Part shown: positions 12,601 to 22,615 of the stretch, piece after piece
Layout of the letters: every line of letters starts with the position of its first letter
Numbering within the stretch: position 1 is the stretch's first letter
Assembly (NCBI GenBank): GCA_015183035.1
Contig: JACZZP010000004.1
Coordinates: 2,604,001 to 2,668,000, forward strand
From: Meloidogyne chitwoodi
Lineage: Eukaryota > Nematoda > Chromadorea > Rhabditida > Meloidogynidae
Reading direction: 5' to 3'
DNA: 64,000 bases
The notes under the pieces: model-generated
Database searches by the model: none
What the model was told of the DNA's origin: nothing
The model's input: only the letters and a program-made list of their open reading frames with translations
Position numbers and translations under genes: made by a program

Positions 12601-14405
12601 GTTTTGAATCGGTCAACTAATGAAATTAGTGCTTTTCGATTTCAGGTTTTAATTTTTTTTAAATTTTTAAGTAAAAATTCTTGCTCACAGATAGCAATGA
12701 AAAATATTGTTGAGCCAAATCAACACAAATTATCAACAAAATTACTTCGTGAAATTGCCGATCATCAACCATTTAATTTGGAAATTTATCATGAAATGTT
12801 TCCATTTGCTGACCAATATTTAATTATTTTACCTTCAACTTTAAGAAATGTTTTTATTTCTCTTCTTTGTATGACAGCCGTTGCTCTTTTGCTTATTCCC
12901 AGTTTGCCTTCAGCTGTTGTATTTTTTTAATTTTTTAAAAATAATATTTTTCCACTTTTTAAAGTTAATAATTCTTTCAATTGTTTCCATTGCAACTGGA
13001 GTTTTTGGTTATATGACATTTTGGGACGTTAATTTAGATGCGTAAGTAATTGCGACAGTTTATTTTTTTCTCAAAATGTTTTTTAAAAATTCAATAAATT
13101 AAATGATATAAAATCAAAAGTAAAAAATATAACGTTTTTTTCAGTGTTTCAATGATCTCAATAATTATGTCAATAGGATTTGCTGTAGATTTATCCGCTC
13201 ACATTGTTTATGCCTTCGTTAGTTCAAATGGAAAGGAATCTAAAGATCGAGTGATTAATGCGCTTGGACATATTGGATGGCCAATATTTCAAGTTAGTTT
13301 TTTCACATTTAATTAGTATTTTTTAAAATAAATATAAACCTTATTTCTTTGCTGTTGTATCTCTGTCATTTTTATTTTCCTCAAAAATTCTATAATCACT
13401 TCTGCGATGATCTTCTCCTTCAGGAAACATTCGTTTAACAGACATTCCTTCCATTACTACTTTAGCAAATGCAACTTTTAAACATTTATCAATATCTTTA
13501 GCCCCAACATAATAAAAATCAGTTTCACCAGCGGGTGTTGGAGTTTTATCTTCAACTTTAAGAAAAAAGATTTATAAAAAATTTAGTATTTTGACTTACC
13601 AAAAAGATCTTTAGACATAATAGATGGAAATATTAATTTTTTTAATCTAAAAATAAAAAAAATTTAAACTAATTGATTAAACAGAAAAATGCTTTTTGAT
13701 TAAGGATTAATACTCCTTTTGCCTTTTCGTTTTTCTTTCCTTTCCTTAAGTTAGTAGAGAGCAAAGTACATTGAGAAGAGAAAAAGGAAAGTAAATGATG
13801 GGACTTTTACATTTCGTCAAACAAAATTGCACGACATTTCACTCTACGGCAAAAAATACATTTCGTTTATCCGAGCCCACGATTTTTTACTATTGTGACG
13901 AAATGTCGTGCAATTTTTGACGACGAAATGTCTGGACACGTGAAGTTAGAAGAGAGCAAAGTACATGAGAAGAGAAAAATGAAAGAGTAAAATTATAAGG
14001 AGAGTTGAGAAATAAAATTCAATTTATTAAAGATGTGAGGGGTCGTCTTATTTAATTTTAATAAATGCAAAGTTTATTTAAAAAAAATTTTTTTAATTAA
14101 AAAATATGTTTTTAATATTTTTTAGTAAATTAAATATAAATTGTATGTTTTAGGGCGCTGCCTCAACAATCACAGGAATTTCAGTGCTTTACACAGTTGA
14201 TGCTTATATTATTTTAACATTCTTCAAAACAATTTGGTATTATTTTTTATTTTTATTTATTTTTAATTTTTAAAGGTTAACAATGGTACTGGGGATGATT
14301 CATGGCTTAGTTTTTATTCCTGTCTTGCTCAGTATTTTGCCTATTGGTTTCTTCCAAATTCAACAGCAAAGGAGGCAAATTTCTCAAACAGGTTTAAGTA
14401 AATGA
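9655..14405 (+). CDS. Patched-related (PTR) family multi-pass membrane protein
   Basis: Twenty-one exons give 980 codons in frame (TGA 14403-14405). The order is that of nematode PTR proteins: N-terminal membrane segment, an extracellular domain with YVFTPRDARW and PLDDNKFIAGKSFE, a sterol-sensing domain ending in IIAVGVDDMFVL (GVDD in the fourth membrane helix), a Ser-rich cytoplasmic loop near 11760-12000, a second extracellular domain (REGLEPSHLVTSDHYIGKYF), and a second membrane bundle with IGFAVDLSAHIVYAF (GxxxD). PTRs act in moulting, cuticle and apical matrix sorting as RND-type transporters related to Patched. Intron 6 (10518-10562) begins with GC. Intron 2 has GG where GT is expected (9905-9906) unless a GC donor at 9900 with an AG at 9954 is used, which drops conserved ARWK. 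Intron 19 contains a nested gene and repeats. Confidence 0.92.
13341..13618 (-). CDS. Small nested gene (77 aa) in intron 19 of the PTR gene
   Basis: Two exons on the opposite strand, 13600-13618 and 13341-13555, joined by a 44-nt GT-AG intron with a GTAAGT donor; together exactly 78 codons including TAA. The protein starts MSKDLFVEDKTPTPAGETDF and continues with VGAKDIDKCLKVAFAKVV and KRMFPEGEDHRRSDYRIFEE. It is charged and soluble, with no signal peptide or membrane segment. Codon use and GC are like neighbouring exons, not like the surrounding intron. An acceptor-like TTTTTAG sits about 25 nt before the ATG, suitable for trans-splicing. I do not recognise the family. Confidence rests on splice signals, phase and composition. 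Confidence 0.65.
13747..13990. repeat. Direct repeats flanking an inverted repeat (small non-autonomous element?)
   Basis: Two ~45-bp direct repeats (about 13747-13793 and 13942-13988, sharing GAGAGCAAAGTACAT and AGAAGAGAAAAA) flank a 17-bp perfect inverted repeat, 13824-13840 and 13900-13916 (core TTGCACGACATTTC). The fragment ACATTTCGTC/GACGAAATGT recurs at the outer sides. The layout suggests a small palindromic element with a local duplication. It lies inside PTR intron 19 next to the nested gene. Confidence 0.55.
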
Positions 14406-15214
14406 TTAGCGAGAGGCAAATATTTTTTTCAAATAAAAAAAGGGTCAAACTCGTTGGTACACAAATTATATATATTTAAATGGGATCAACCCTGAAAGAC
14501 AATTCCCTGAATATCAACTCAGCCAAGTGGTCCAATTACCAATTCGGTCAAGTGATAAAACACTCCTTGTAGGTCCAAGTTTGCACGGGACCAACTAGTT
14601 TAAAGAGGTTTGACCGAATTGGCAATTGGACCACTTGGCTGAGTTGATATTCAGGGAATTGTTTTTCAGGGGTGGACCCATTTAAATTAATCTGTTGTGT
14701 TTTTGCCTCCCGTTAATCACTATTTTTTTTAATATATTTTATGTCTTTCATCTTTCTACTTAAATTGTTTATTTATATGCTCAACCCATTTAAAAATTTA
14801 TTCAATTTTTTCTAAATCAAAACAATTTTGGTATATATATTACATATAAATGTAAATATTAAAGGCCTAAAAATGAAGGGGATGGTTGAAATTTTTTTGT
14901 TAAATTTTTTGATTCCAAATTTTAGAATATTTAAAACATTTAAAAAAGCCTTTAATAATACATTTATAAACAAAATAATATATAATTATATTTGGATATG
15001 CAAATATAAAAATTTTGAGACAAAAATAAGAGAGAAAAAAGAGGAAATAATTTTTCTTTTGAAAATTTAGGGCACATATTTATATTTTAAAAATTGAAAA
15101 TGTGGTTTTAATTATATATAAGTGAGACTTTCTAATTATAAAATAGTTAATTTATATAAAAAAAGCTCTTTAAAAATAGTTAAATTAAATTTATTTATTT
15201 TTTCTCTTAAATAA
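14406..15214. other. Intergenic spacer with a MITE-like element
   Basis: Between the converging PTR and pseudokinase genes. It contains the palindromic element at 14474-14687; the rest is AT-rich with no supported gene. The open frame at 14828-15070 has background composition. Confidence 0.5.
14474..14687. mobile_element. MITE-like palindromic element with ~77-bp terminal inverted repeats
   Basis: A 214-bp unit starts ATTTAAATGGG and ends CCCATTTAAAT. The arms (about 14474-14551 and 14610-14687) match over most of their length, including CAATTCCCTGAATATCAACT and its complement, with a few mismatches and one-base gaps. The spacer is about 60 bp and contains GGTCC/GGACC. There is no coding capacity. 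Size and structure fit a foldback or MITE element; flanking AT/TA prevents a clear target duplication call. Confidence 0.75.
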
Positions 15215-17627
15215 TTAATCATCATCCCTCGCTGAAACTACTTGTTCACTAATTTCGCTCATTGTATTTAATGTATTATTAATCCCTAAAAATCAAATTA
15301 ATATTTTCTCACTTTTTTAATTATTTTATTACTTTTTTTTTTTAAATATTAATTTTTAAAAATAATACATTGCCCAATCGTTGAAGTCTTTTTTGTTTGT
15401 TTTCCAGTAATTTCTATCATTTTTGATCCAACACTCTCATCTGGATAATAAACTGCATCTTCTGAAGAAGTTTTACTTTTTGACAAGCGTTCCTTTTCAA
15501 TAAATTTTCGCATTTCCCGAACATCCCAACGCTCTTTTGGCTAATAAAAAAAATTACTTTTTAAAATGTTTCTACAAAAGAAAGAAAAAAACCTTTGAAT
15601 TTAATGAATGTTTAAACATTCTCATTGTTTTATCTGGAAAAGAATCCCAATATTTTGGTTGTTGAATTGCTTTCCTTTTTAGCCTAAAAAAAGTTTAAAA
15701 AATTTATAAAAAGCGTAGCAATAAAACCATTGATCCCACTCATAAAATGGTTTGCACATAATTGTAGCTTTTTGCCATGGGAATTTACCTTTTATACAAT
15801 AGGCAATTAATATTGCTAGAAACAATTTTGAGTTATATATAAATTAAAAAAAAACCCAAAGCCCAAATATCCGTTTGTTTGGTTACATAAAATGTTTCAT
15901 TTGGAACACGTTCACAAAGTTCAGGTGCGTGATAAGAATCAACAAGCTCTGTATTCCTAATAATTGAATCTACTGGACGAACCATTCCAAATTCTGCAAG
16001 TTTAATCTGAATTTTTTTTTTTAATTTTTTTTGAATTATTTAAATAAACCTTTGTAAATTTTCCAGGATCGCCAACAAGAATATTTTCGGCACGAATGGC
16101 TCTGTGAACTAGGGACTCGGAATGTATAAATTCTAATGCTGCAATTATTTTGCTAAGAATTGATTTTGTTGCATTTTCACCCAATCCTTTAAAAAATATT
16201 TAAAATTCAAGGTTTATTTAATTACCACTAGGATTTGAATTTAATAAATCTCTTAATGTTTGAGTGTTACAAATAATTGGTTCTTGAACAAAAAAGAAGG
16301 CACTCTCATCATCTGTCTAAAAAAACAATGAAATTTTCTTTAAAATGAGTAACTTGCCTCAAAACATCCTTCAAATGTATCCACAATATTTGGATGAGCG
16401 CAAAGAAAACTAGGTATTAAAAAACTTTTTTATATATATTTTTTAAATTAAATTAACCGTGAAGTTTCATATTCTCGAAAAAAATCGTTCTTTAAAATTA
16501 AAAATATTTAATTGGTTTTATTTAATTTTTTATTTACCAATTTAATCTGTGGACGAGAAAAAAATTTTAAAGAAATTTTTTGTTTTGATTGTTTATGTTC
16601 TGCTATAATTTGTTTTATTAAAATATTATTTCCAAATTGGCCATCATTAATCTAGAAAAAATATTATTTTTTTTAATAATTAATTATTTTCTTACTTTTC
16701 CAAATATTTTATAATCATTTTCCAATAAAACTTTTTTAATTTCTAAATTAGATACATCACAAGAATAATTAAAATTTCTTTTATTACAATTTATTTCATC
16801 TTCAAAATTTATTGTTAATCTTTGACTTTGTGAAAAACTCTAAAAAATATAAAAATAAAATATTTAAAAATATAATTATACTCTTTGTTTCATTCCTCCA
16901 ATTGTTGATATTAATGGATTTGCTTCATTGTTAACATTTCCAATTTCTTTGGGAATTATATTAGTTGTTGATAATGCCTAAAAATATATTCTAATTTTTT
17001 TAATTTTAGATTTAAAAAATATCTTCTTGCCCAAACCCTTTTAATATTAAAATACTTACTCTTTGCATTTTCTTTAAATTTTTTGTTTTAATTCCATTTT
17101 GTACAACAATTTCATCATTTTTTTCATATAAAGATGCATTTTTTCGTATACCTTGATTTCCATTATTAATTGGAAATGTAACTGAATGTTTTGCTAAACG
17201 TTGTTCATTTTTTTTAATTTCATCTTTTTCTGTTCCAATTTTCATATTTTCCTCCCATGCTTTAAAAACTTCATCTGAATTCATAAATAAACGAACAGAT
17301 TCATCTCTTAAATATTTTAAAATTAAAAAAAAAACTTGTTTAATTTAGTTTATACCTAATTAATCCAGAATCTGTTCCAGTTGCTGATACAATAGCTGCT
17401 CTAGCTGCATTTGCAAAAAGTGTTGCAACATGTAAAGGAGAATGATTATTGTTATTTCCAAAAGATTGTCGATTTGGTTTAGGAGATGTTATTAATTTTG
17501 TTGTTGAGCGTTTTGATGTTTTACTACAAACTGAAGCAGAAAATGGACGTATTTGAGTTGGAGGAGTTGAAGATTCTTTTGTTGTTGAACGATTAGAATT
17601 TTCTGCCCAGCAGTAATTTTGGTTCAT
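15215..17627 (-). CDS. SBK-family protein kinase homologue, probable pseudokinase
   Basis: Fourteen exons from ATG at 17627 to TAA at 15215 sum to 586 codons. Residues 1-250 are Ser/Asn/Lys-rich and probably disordered. The kinase domain follows: ISLKFF (beta-3 Lys), FFREYE (helix-C Glu), HPNIVDTFEGCFE, then LVHRAIRAENIL in place of HRDLKPEN, KLAEFGM in place of DFG, YHAPELCERV, TDIWAL, GKFPWQKA and RMFKHSL, the pattern of SH3-binding-domain kinases (SBK). The catalytic Asp of HRD is Ala and the DFG Asp is Glu, so phosphotransfer is unlikely; the Lys, Glu and Asn are kept, so nucleotide binding or a scaffold role is possible. Intron 7 (16317-16357) uses a GC donor (GCAAGT). Confidence 0.82.
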
Positions 17628-17680
17628 TTCTTTGAAAGAGAAAATTATTCTTATATTAGTTTAAAAGAAGAGTATTAGTT

Positions 17681-17757
17681 GCTGCTGTGGTCTAGTGGTT
17701 AGTGTGTTCGACTTTTTCCTTGAGCCTGGAAGGTTCGAGGTTCAATATCGTTTCTTA
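17681..17757 (+). pseudogene. tRNA-like element (degenerate, Glu-type A box)
   Basis: Contains TGTGGTCTAGTGGTTAG, the D-arm/A-box of eukaryotic tRNA-Glu, and about 35 nt later a B-box-like GGTTCGA followed by GGTTCAATATC. No complete cloverleaf can be drawn: the T stem and acceptor stem do not pair. It resembles the element at 18581. It is either a tRNA pseudogene or the head of a tRNA-derived SINE. Confidence 0.5.
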
Positions 17758-18580
17758 CACCAAAGTTTGGAAATAAATACTTATTTTTATAGAGTTTAAT
17801 TCCTTTCTATTTATTAAATAAAAATGAGTAAAAAAGAAACAAATTGAAAATTGACATTTTTTGAGAAAATACCTATTTATCCCACTTTATTTTCCTTTCC
17901 CATTTTTGGATTTTTTTGTCCTCCCTCTTTTACAAAATTTCCTCTTCTTTTTTACTCAATTTTATTCTTCTCTCTTAAAGCAATAAAAAATTAAATTAAC
18001 AAAAAGAAAAACAGCAAAAACTCCTACGATAAAAATTTAAAATCAAAATAAACGTAAAAATAACTAAAAAAAGAAAATTTTGCTTTTATTAAATTTAAAA
18101 TGAGGATATTTAAGGAAACTACTTAGTTTAAAGAATATTATAAAATATAAAAAAATTGTTTAATATTTTTTAAATTTAATTAAATTATAAATTTAAAATA
18201 CATATTTTAATTATAAGGCATATTAATGTTCTAAAGATTAATTATAAAGCGGAAACAAATAAAAAAAATACAAAATTTTTTTAAAATGAGTAAAAAATGT
18301 TAAAGCTATTGGAAATAATTGTAAAATAGTTAAAGCGCTTTTCCGGAGGAATGACAGTTAAATAAATATTCACTTAAAAAGCTTACGCACTCAAGAGGAG
18401 CAAATACAAAAAAAGATGTTCGATGAAACGGGTATATTCAGCTGAACAAATGAGGAAAATATATTGGTATTGTAAAAATTTTTGTAAAAATTTATTAATA
18501 TAACATAGATTTATTCGATTAAAATGAAACCTTTAAACTGTTGCTTTCGTTAAAAGAGTAACCTGCAGGGGTAGTAGATA

Positions 18581-18652
18581 GTTGTTGCCGTGGTCTAGTG
18601 GTAAGCGTGTCTACCTGCCCTTTTGATGCTAGAAGGTTCGATTTCGTTCAAC
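18581..18652 (+). pseudogene. tRNA-like element (degenerate, Glu-type A box)
   Basis: Shares GTGGTCTAGTGGTAAG with the 17681 element and AGAAGGTTCGA at the B box. GTTG at the start and CAAC at the end could pair, but the acceptor stem is otherwise broken. It is probably a second copy of the same tRNA-derived family. Confidence 0.5.
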
Positions 18653-19312
18653 TTTTATTTTTATAATAATTATTTTTCCATTGTAACACATACATATTTA
18701 ATAAAAATCAAAAAAGTTATTTTTAAATAAACTTTACAGGCAATTTTGAATTTTTAAAAGTTTAGCTAAATTGTCTCAAGAGCATTTGATGTACTTTTTA
18801 AAAAAATTGAAAAAAATGTAAATGATTATTCAATTTGTTTGTTTTAGTGTGTAGAAATAAATTTCAACAATGTCAATAAAACGCCATTAAATTTTTAAAT
18901 GTTGGAAGATTAAATGTTAAAGAACAATCGAACAATTTTCTACAAATTATGTGAGGAATGACAAAAATGGCTTTTTCAAGCTCAAAAACTTAAGTAAGTT
19001 TTTGATGATACATATATCTTTGGAAAAAGCTCGATAACTGAATCTAATGAGCTATGGAAGAACAAAATCGTACAACTATAAATCGAGATAAATGCATATT
19101 GACATCCATGAATTCAAATATAATACAGTAAGGAAATGTTATAATAAAATCTCAATCGAAACTGAAACGTCTGTTTATAATTTATTAATTTTGTTAAATA
19201 CCTTTTCAGTGCAGAAAAAAATATGGGAAATGTATATACTGTATTTTTTTGAGCTTTTTTTTCTAAAAGTAAGATTAGTCTGGATTTTACATATTATTTA
19301 GAGCTCGAAATT

Positions 19313-20230
19313 CTGAATAAAATATCAAAAAAATAGAAAATTCTGTCTCCTAGAAGTCGAAATAAAAGCCACTAAACATTTAAATATTAGCGTTTTCATC
19401 GATAAGTTTCATCGATGAGTTTTCTCCCATAGACGAGTTTCATCGATGAGTTTTATCTCAGCGGTGAGTCCACCGTCTCACCGGTATTTTGTTTTACCGG
19501 TGAGTTTTCGCCTATGACCGAGTTTCATGAGTGAGTTTTCTCTCATGAGTCAGTTCATGAGTGAGTTTTCTCTCATGAGTCAGTTCATGAGTGAGTTTTC
19601 TCTCATGAGTCAGTTCATGAGTGAGTTTCGATAGTGAGTTTTAGCCCATGACTGAGTTTCATCGATGTTTTATGGCGATTTTTTCGATAATCTGAATAAA
19701 ATATCAAAAAATTAGAAAAGTCTGACTTTTAGAAGTCGAAATAAAAGCCCTTAAAAATTTAAAAATTAGCGATTTATCGACGAGTTTCGCCGATAGGTTC
19801 GTCCTTGGGTTCGTCCTTGGATTCGCCGATATTCGTCGATGGGTTCGCCGATGGACGAGTTTTCTCCCACGGACGAGTTAAAGTCCATGGTCGAGTTGAA
19901 CGTCCATAGACGAAATAAACGTCCATGGTCGAGTTGAACGTCCATAGACGAAATAAACGTCCATGGACGAGTTGAACGTCCATAGACGAAATAAACGTCC
20001 ATGGACGAGTTGAACGTCCATAGACGAAATAAACGTCCATGGACGAGTTGAACGTCCATGGACGTTTTTTCATCCAAGGATTTTTTCATCAAGGGACGAG
20101 GTTTAGTCCATGACCGAGTTTAGCGCCCATGACCGAGTTTCGCGCCCATTCGCCATGACCGAGTTTAGCGCCCATGACCGAATTTCGCGCCCATAACCGA
20201 GTTTTCTTCCACAGCCATGAAGAAACAAAT
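19313..20230. repeat. Minisatellite field in two duplicated modules
   Basis: Two modules each begin with a related ~90-bp leader (19313 and 19692, both starting CTGAATAAAATATCAAAAAA) followed by degenerate short repeats built on GACGAGTTT/CCATGGACG motifs. Within them are three perfect 30-bp units at 19531-19620, about five 38-bp units at 19872-20066 (each made of two 19-bp halves carrying the palindrome-like CGTCCATGGACG), and 19-bp units with GACCGAGTTTAGCGCCCAT near 20105-20200. GC is well above the flanks. Minus-strand ORFs through this field are by-products of the repeat. Confidence 0.85.
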
Positions 20231-20432
20231 ATTGTTTATAAAAGCCGAGATTAGGCTTCTGAATATCGAAAATCAATTGAAAAAACATTGAAAAATAAAT
20301 AATTTTACAAAATTAAACACAATGTTTTAGAAATTAAAAACAAATCATATAAACAATAAAATAAATATAGGGGGGATTAATTGGATGAGATACATTTATT
20401 TTAGTTGCTGGTTTGCTTTTTAATTTCAAGAA

Positions 20433-22615
20433 TTATTTTTCATTTTCCTCATCATTGTCGCTATTCTCACTGCTACTCTCATTATCATCAGTTACAATGG
20501 GAGATGTTTCTTCAGAACCTTGACCATTTTTTCCTTTATTTTTCTTTTTAATTGACATTGTTGTTTCCAATCTTTCTACACATGGGCGTAAATGTCTATT
20601 GCAATACGCTACAATTCTTTCACAAGCATCTTTTGTTGTTTCGGTAGGAAAAGCTAACACAAGTCGAAACCAATTTTGTAACGAAAAGGCGGAGCCAGGT
20701 AAGCAATAAACACTAAAAATTAATTTTTACACTAAGAATTTTGAAAAAAATGGCTAGATCTTAATCTGTTATTGAAATATAGAGCTTACTGTTCTCAAAA
20801 AAAGTTTATCAAGTCTTGACTATGTTCCAAAAGTATTCTCTATTAAATTAATCCATACCTCTCTTCTGAAATTAATCCACGGACAAATTGAGTTTCATCG
20901 CCAAATAAAGAAGAATCAAATCCAACCATCATGTACATAGCCCCTTGGGGTTTCAATGGCCTCAATCCAGGAACTCTGCTTAATTTGTCATAAACAATAG
21001 AAGCATTTGAGGCCAACAGTTTTTTAGTGTTGTCAAAGAATTCAGAAGGTGTATCGCGTAGAATGCTTGGCAAAGCTCCTTGAATTAAAGCACATGGACC
21101 AACAATTTTTTGACTTAGAGCAACAATTCCCTTCTTTACATCCGATAAAACACCACCACAACGATCGTGTACAATTATCCAACCTAACCGCCATCCAGGG
21201 ACAAGGTACCTAAAATTAGCTTGTAATATATCTTATGGTGAAACTTTAAAATGTAAACTATTGAGGATAAAATACTATTCTATAAGATATGTCTAAGCAT
21301 TAATTAAACGATACCTTTTTCCAATCCCGTCACAAGTAATAATTGGAACACGCGGACTTAATGTTGCCATAGGGTGGAAACCAACTTCACCATATACTAA
21401 ATCACCATAGATTTCATCAGCAATTATTGGAACCTAAAAATATGAAAATAAGTTTGTTTAATATTTTATATACTAAAGTAAAGTTGTTAAACTATTTAAG
21501 TTTCAATTTCTTTAAAAAAAACCTGCCTTATGTTTCTGTGCTAATTCGAGAATCTTTTCCAAATGATCCTTTGGAAAAACTATTCCAGTTGGATTTGAAG
21601 GGTTGTTAACAATTATTGCACGTGTTTGTGTATCAATAAGACTTTCCAGATGAACCAAATCAATTAATCCTTTATCATCCATTTCTAGTCGATATTGTTT
21701 TGTTTCAATTCCATTGGAATGACATAATGTTGAGTACAGCGGAAAACCAGGTTGAGGAACAAGAATATTCTGTCCAGGATCAGCAATTGCAACAATAGCC
21801 ATTTCTAATGCGTGTGAACAACCAGAAGCTAAAATTACATCGTCAGCAGTAAATGGAGCTTCTAATGTTGAAAAGTGCTAAAAACATTAATTAATTATTA
21901 TAAACTACTAAAATTTAAATACCTCTACAATTGCTGCTCGTGCTGATTCCATACCAACTGCAGGTCCATAGCCATCAAATTTGTGAGAATCTAACGCATT
22001 TTTAATTGCATTTATTGTTGCCTCACTAGGTGGTAAACAGCCAGTTAACGTTGGATCGCCAAGATTTAAACGAATGGGTTCTTTATCTGGATTAGCTGCA
22101 ACAGACATACAATCAGTAACTCTTCGAATCGGATTGACTGTATTTTGGGCATGTTTTGATGCACTCAAAGGTTTCCATTCACTGTCATTGCCAGTTGATT
22201 TAGTAGCCAATTTTGGCATTTTCATTTGCTGAAATTAAAACAAAAATGAATTTGAATTAAAAAAGTCAAAGCTTAAATAATCCAATAACAGAATAAAAAT
22301 ATAAAGTTTTAAACATTTTTTAAAATTAATTTCATTATAATGATGATGCAATTTATCCTAGTTATAATCATCCCATTATATTTTACTAACCATTGCCGCT
22401 GCTGAAGTTTTCAGAGAATTTATGTTAGGCCTTCGTTCTTCATCTGAAGCTGATAATCTATGATGTTTTTCCAAAGAGGCCAATGCGGCAAAAGTTTTGC
22501 AAAAATTTCGTTCTCGTTGCTGTGGCTTTCTTTGTCGTTTTCTTTTTTGTTGCTGCTCTTTGGCCATTGATGATGGTGATGAAGCTACTAATTTTTTTAT
22601 TGAATTTGTATACAT
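20433..22615 (-). CDS. tatn-1: Tyrosine aminotransferase (PLP fold type I)
   Basis: Six exons (22391-22615, 21923-22228, 21527-21877, 21315-21433, 20859-21209, 20433-20712) total 543 residues. It transaminates tyrosine with 2-oxoglutarate to 4-hydroxyphenylpyruvate, the first step of tyrosine breakdown. Family landmarks: NPIRRVTD, LGDPTLTGCLPP, FDGYGPAVGMESAR, ASGCSHALEMAI, QPGFPLYSTLC, NNPSNPTG (substrate-binding Asn), ADEIYGDLVY, and IGKRYLVPGWRLGWI with the PLP Lys in GKR. The C-terminus is an acidic Ser/Asp/Glu tail. An N-terminal extension of about 100 residues is rich in Gln/Lys/Arg, longer than in most homologues; it may be a targeting sequence or an over-long start, and the Met-Lys-Met in exon 2 is an alternative. 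The intron after QKHK (21434-21526) starts with GC. Confidence 0.92.

Larger units (their letters stand above)
17628..19312. other. Intergenic spacer with two tRNA-like elements
   Basis: AT-rich region between the start of the pseudokinase gene and the minisatellite field. Apart from tRNA-like sequences at 17681 and 18581 I see no supported feature; the short ORF at 19092 has background composition. Confidence 0.5.

Noticed and set aside
19531..20066. CRISPR array
   Set aside because: Repeats are contiguous without unique spacers, and this is a nuclear animal genome.
19766..20288. Minus-strand ORFs with repeated MDV/HGRLFRLW-like units
   Set aside because: They are translations of the 19/38-bp minisatellite and appear in several frames; no start, splice or composition evidence.
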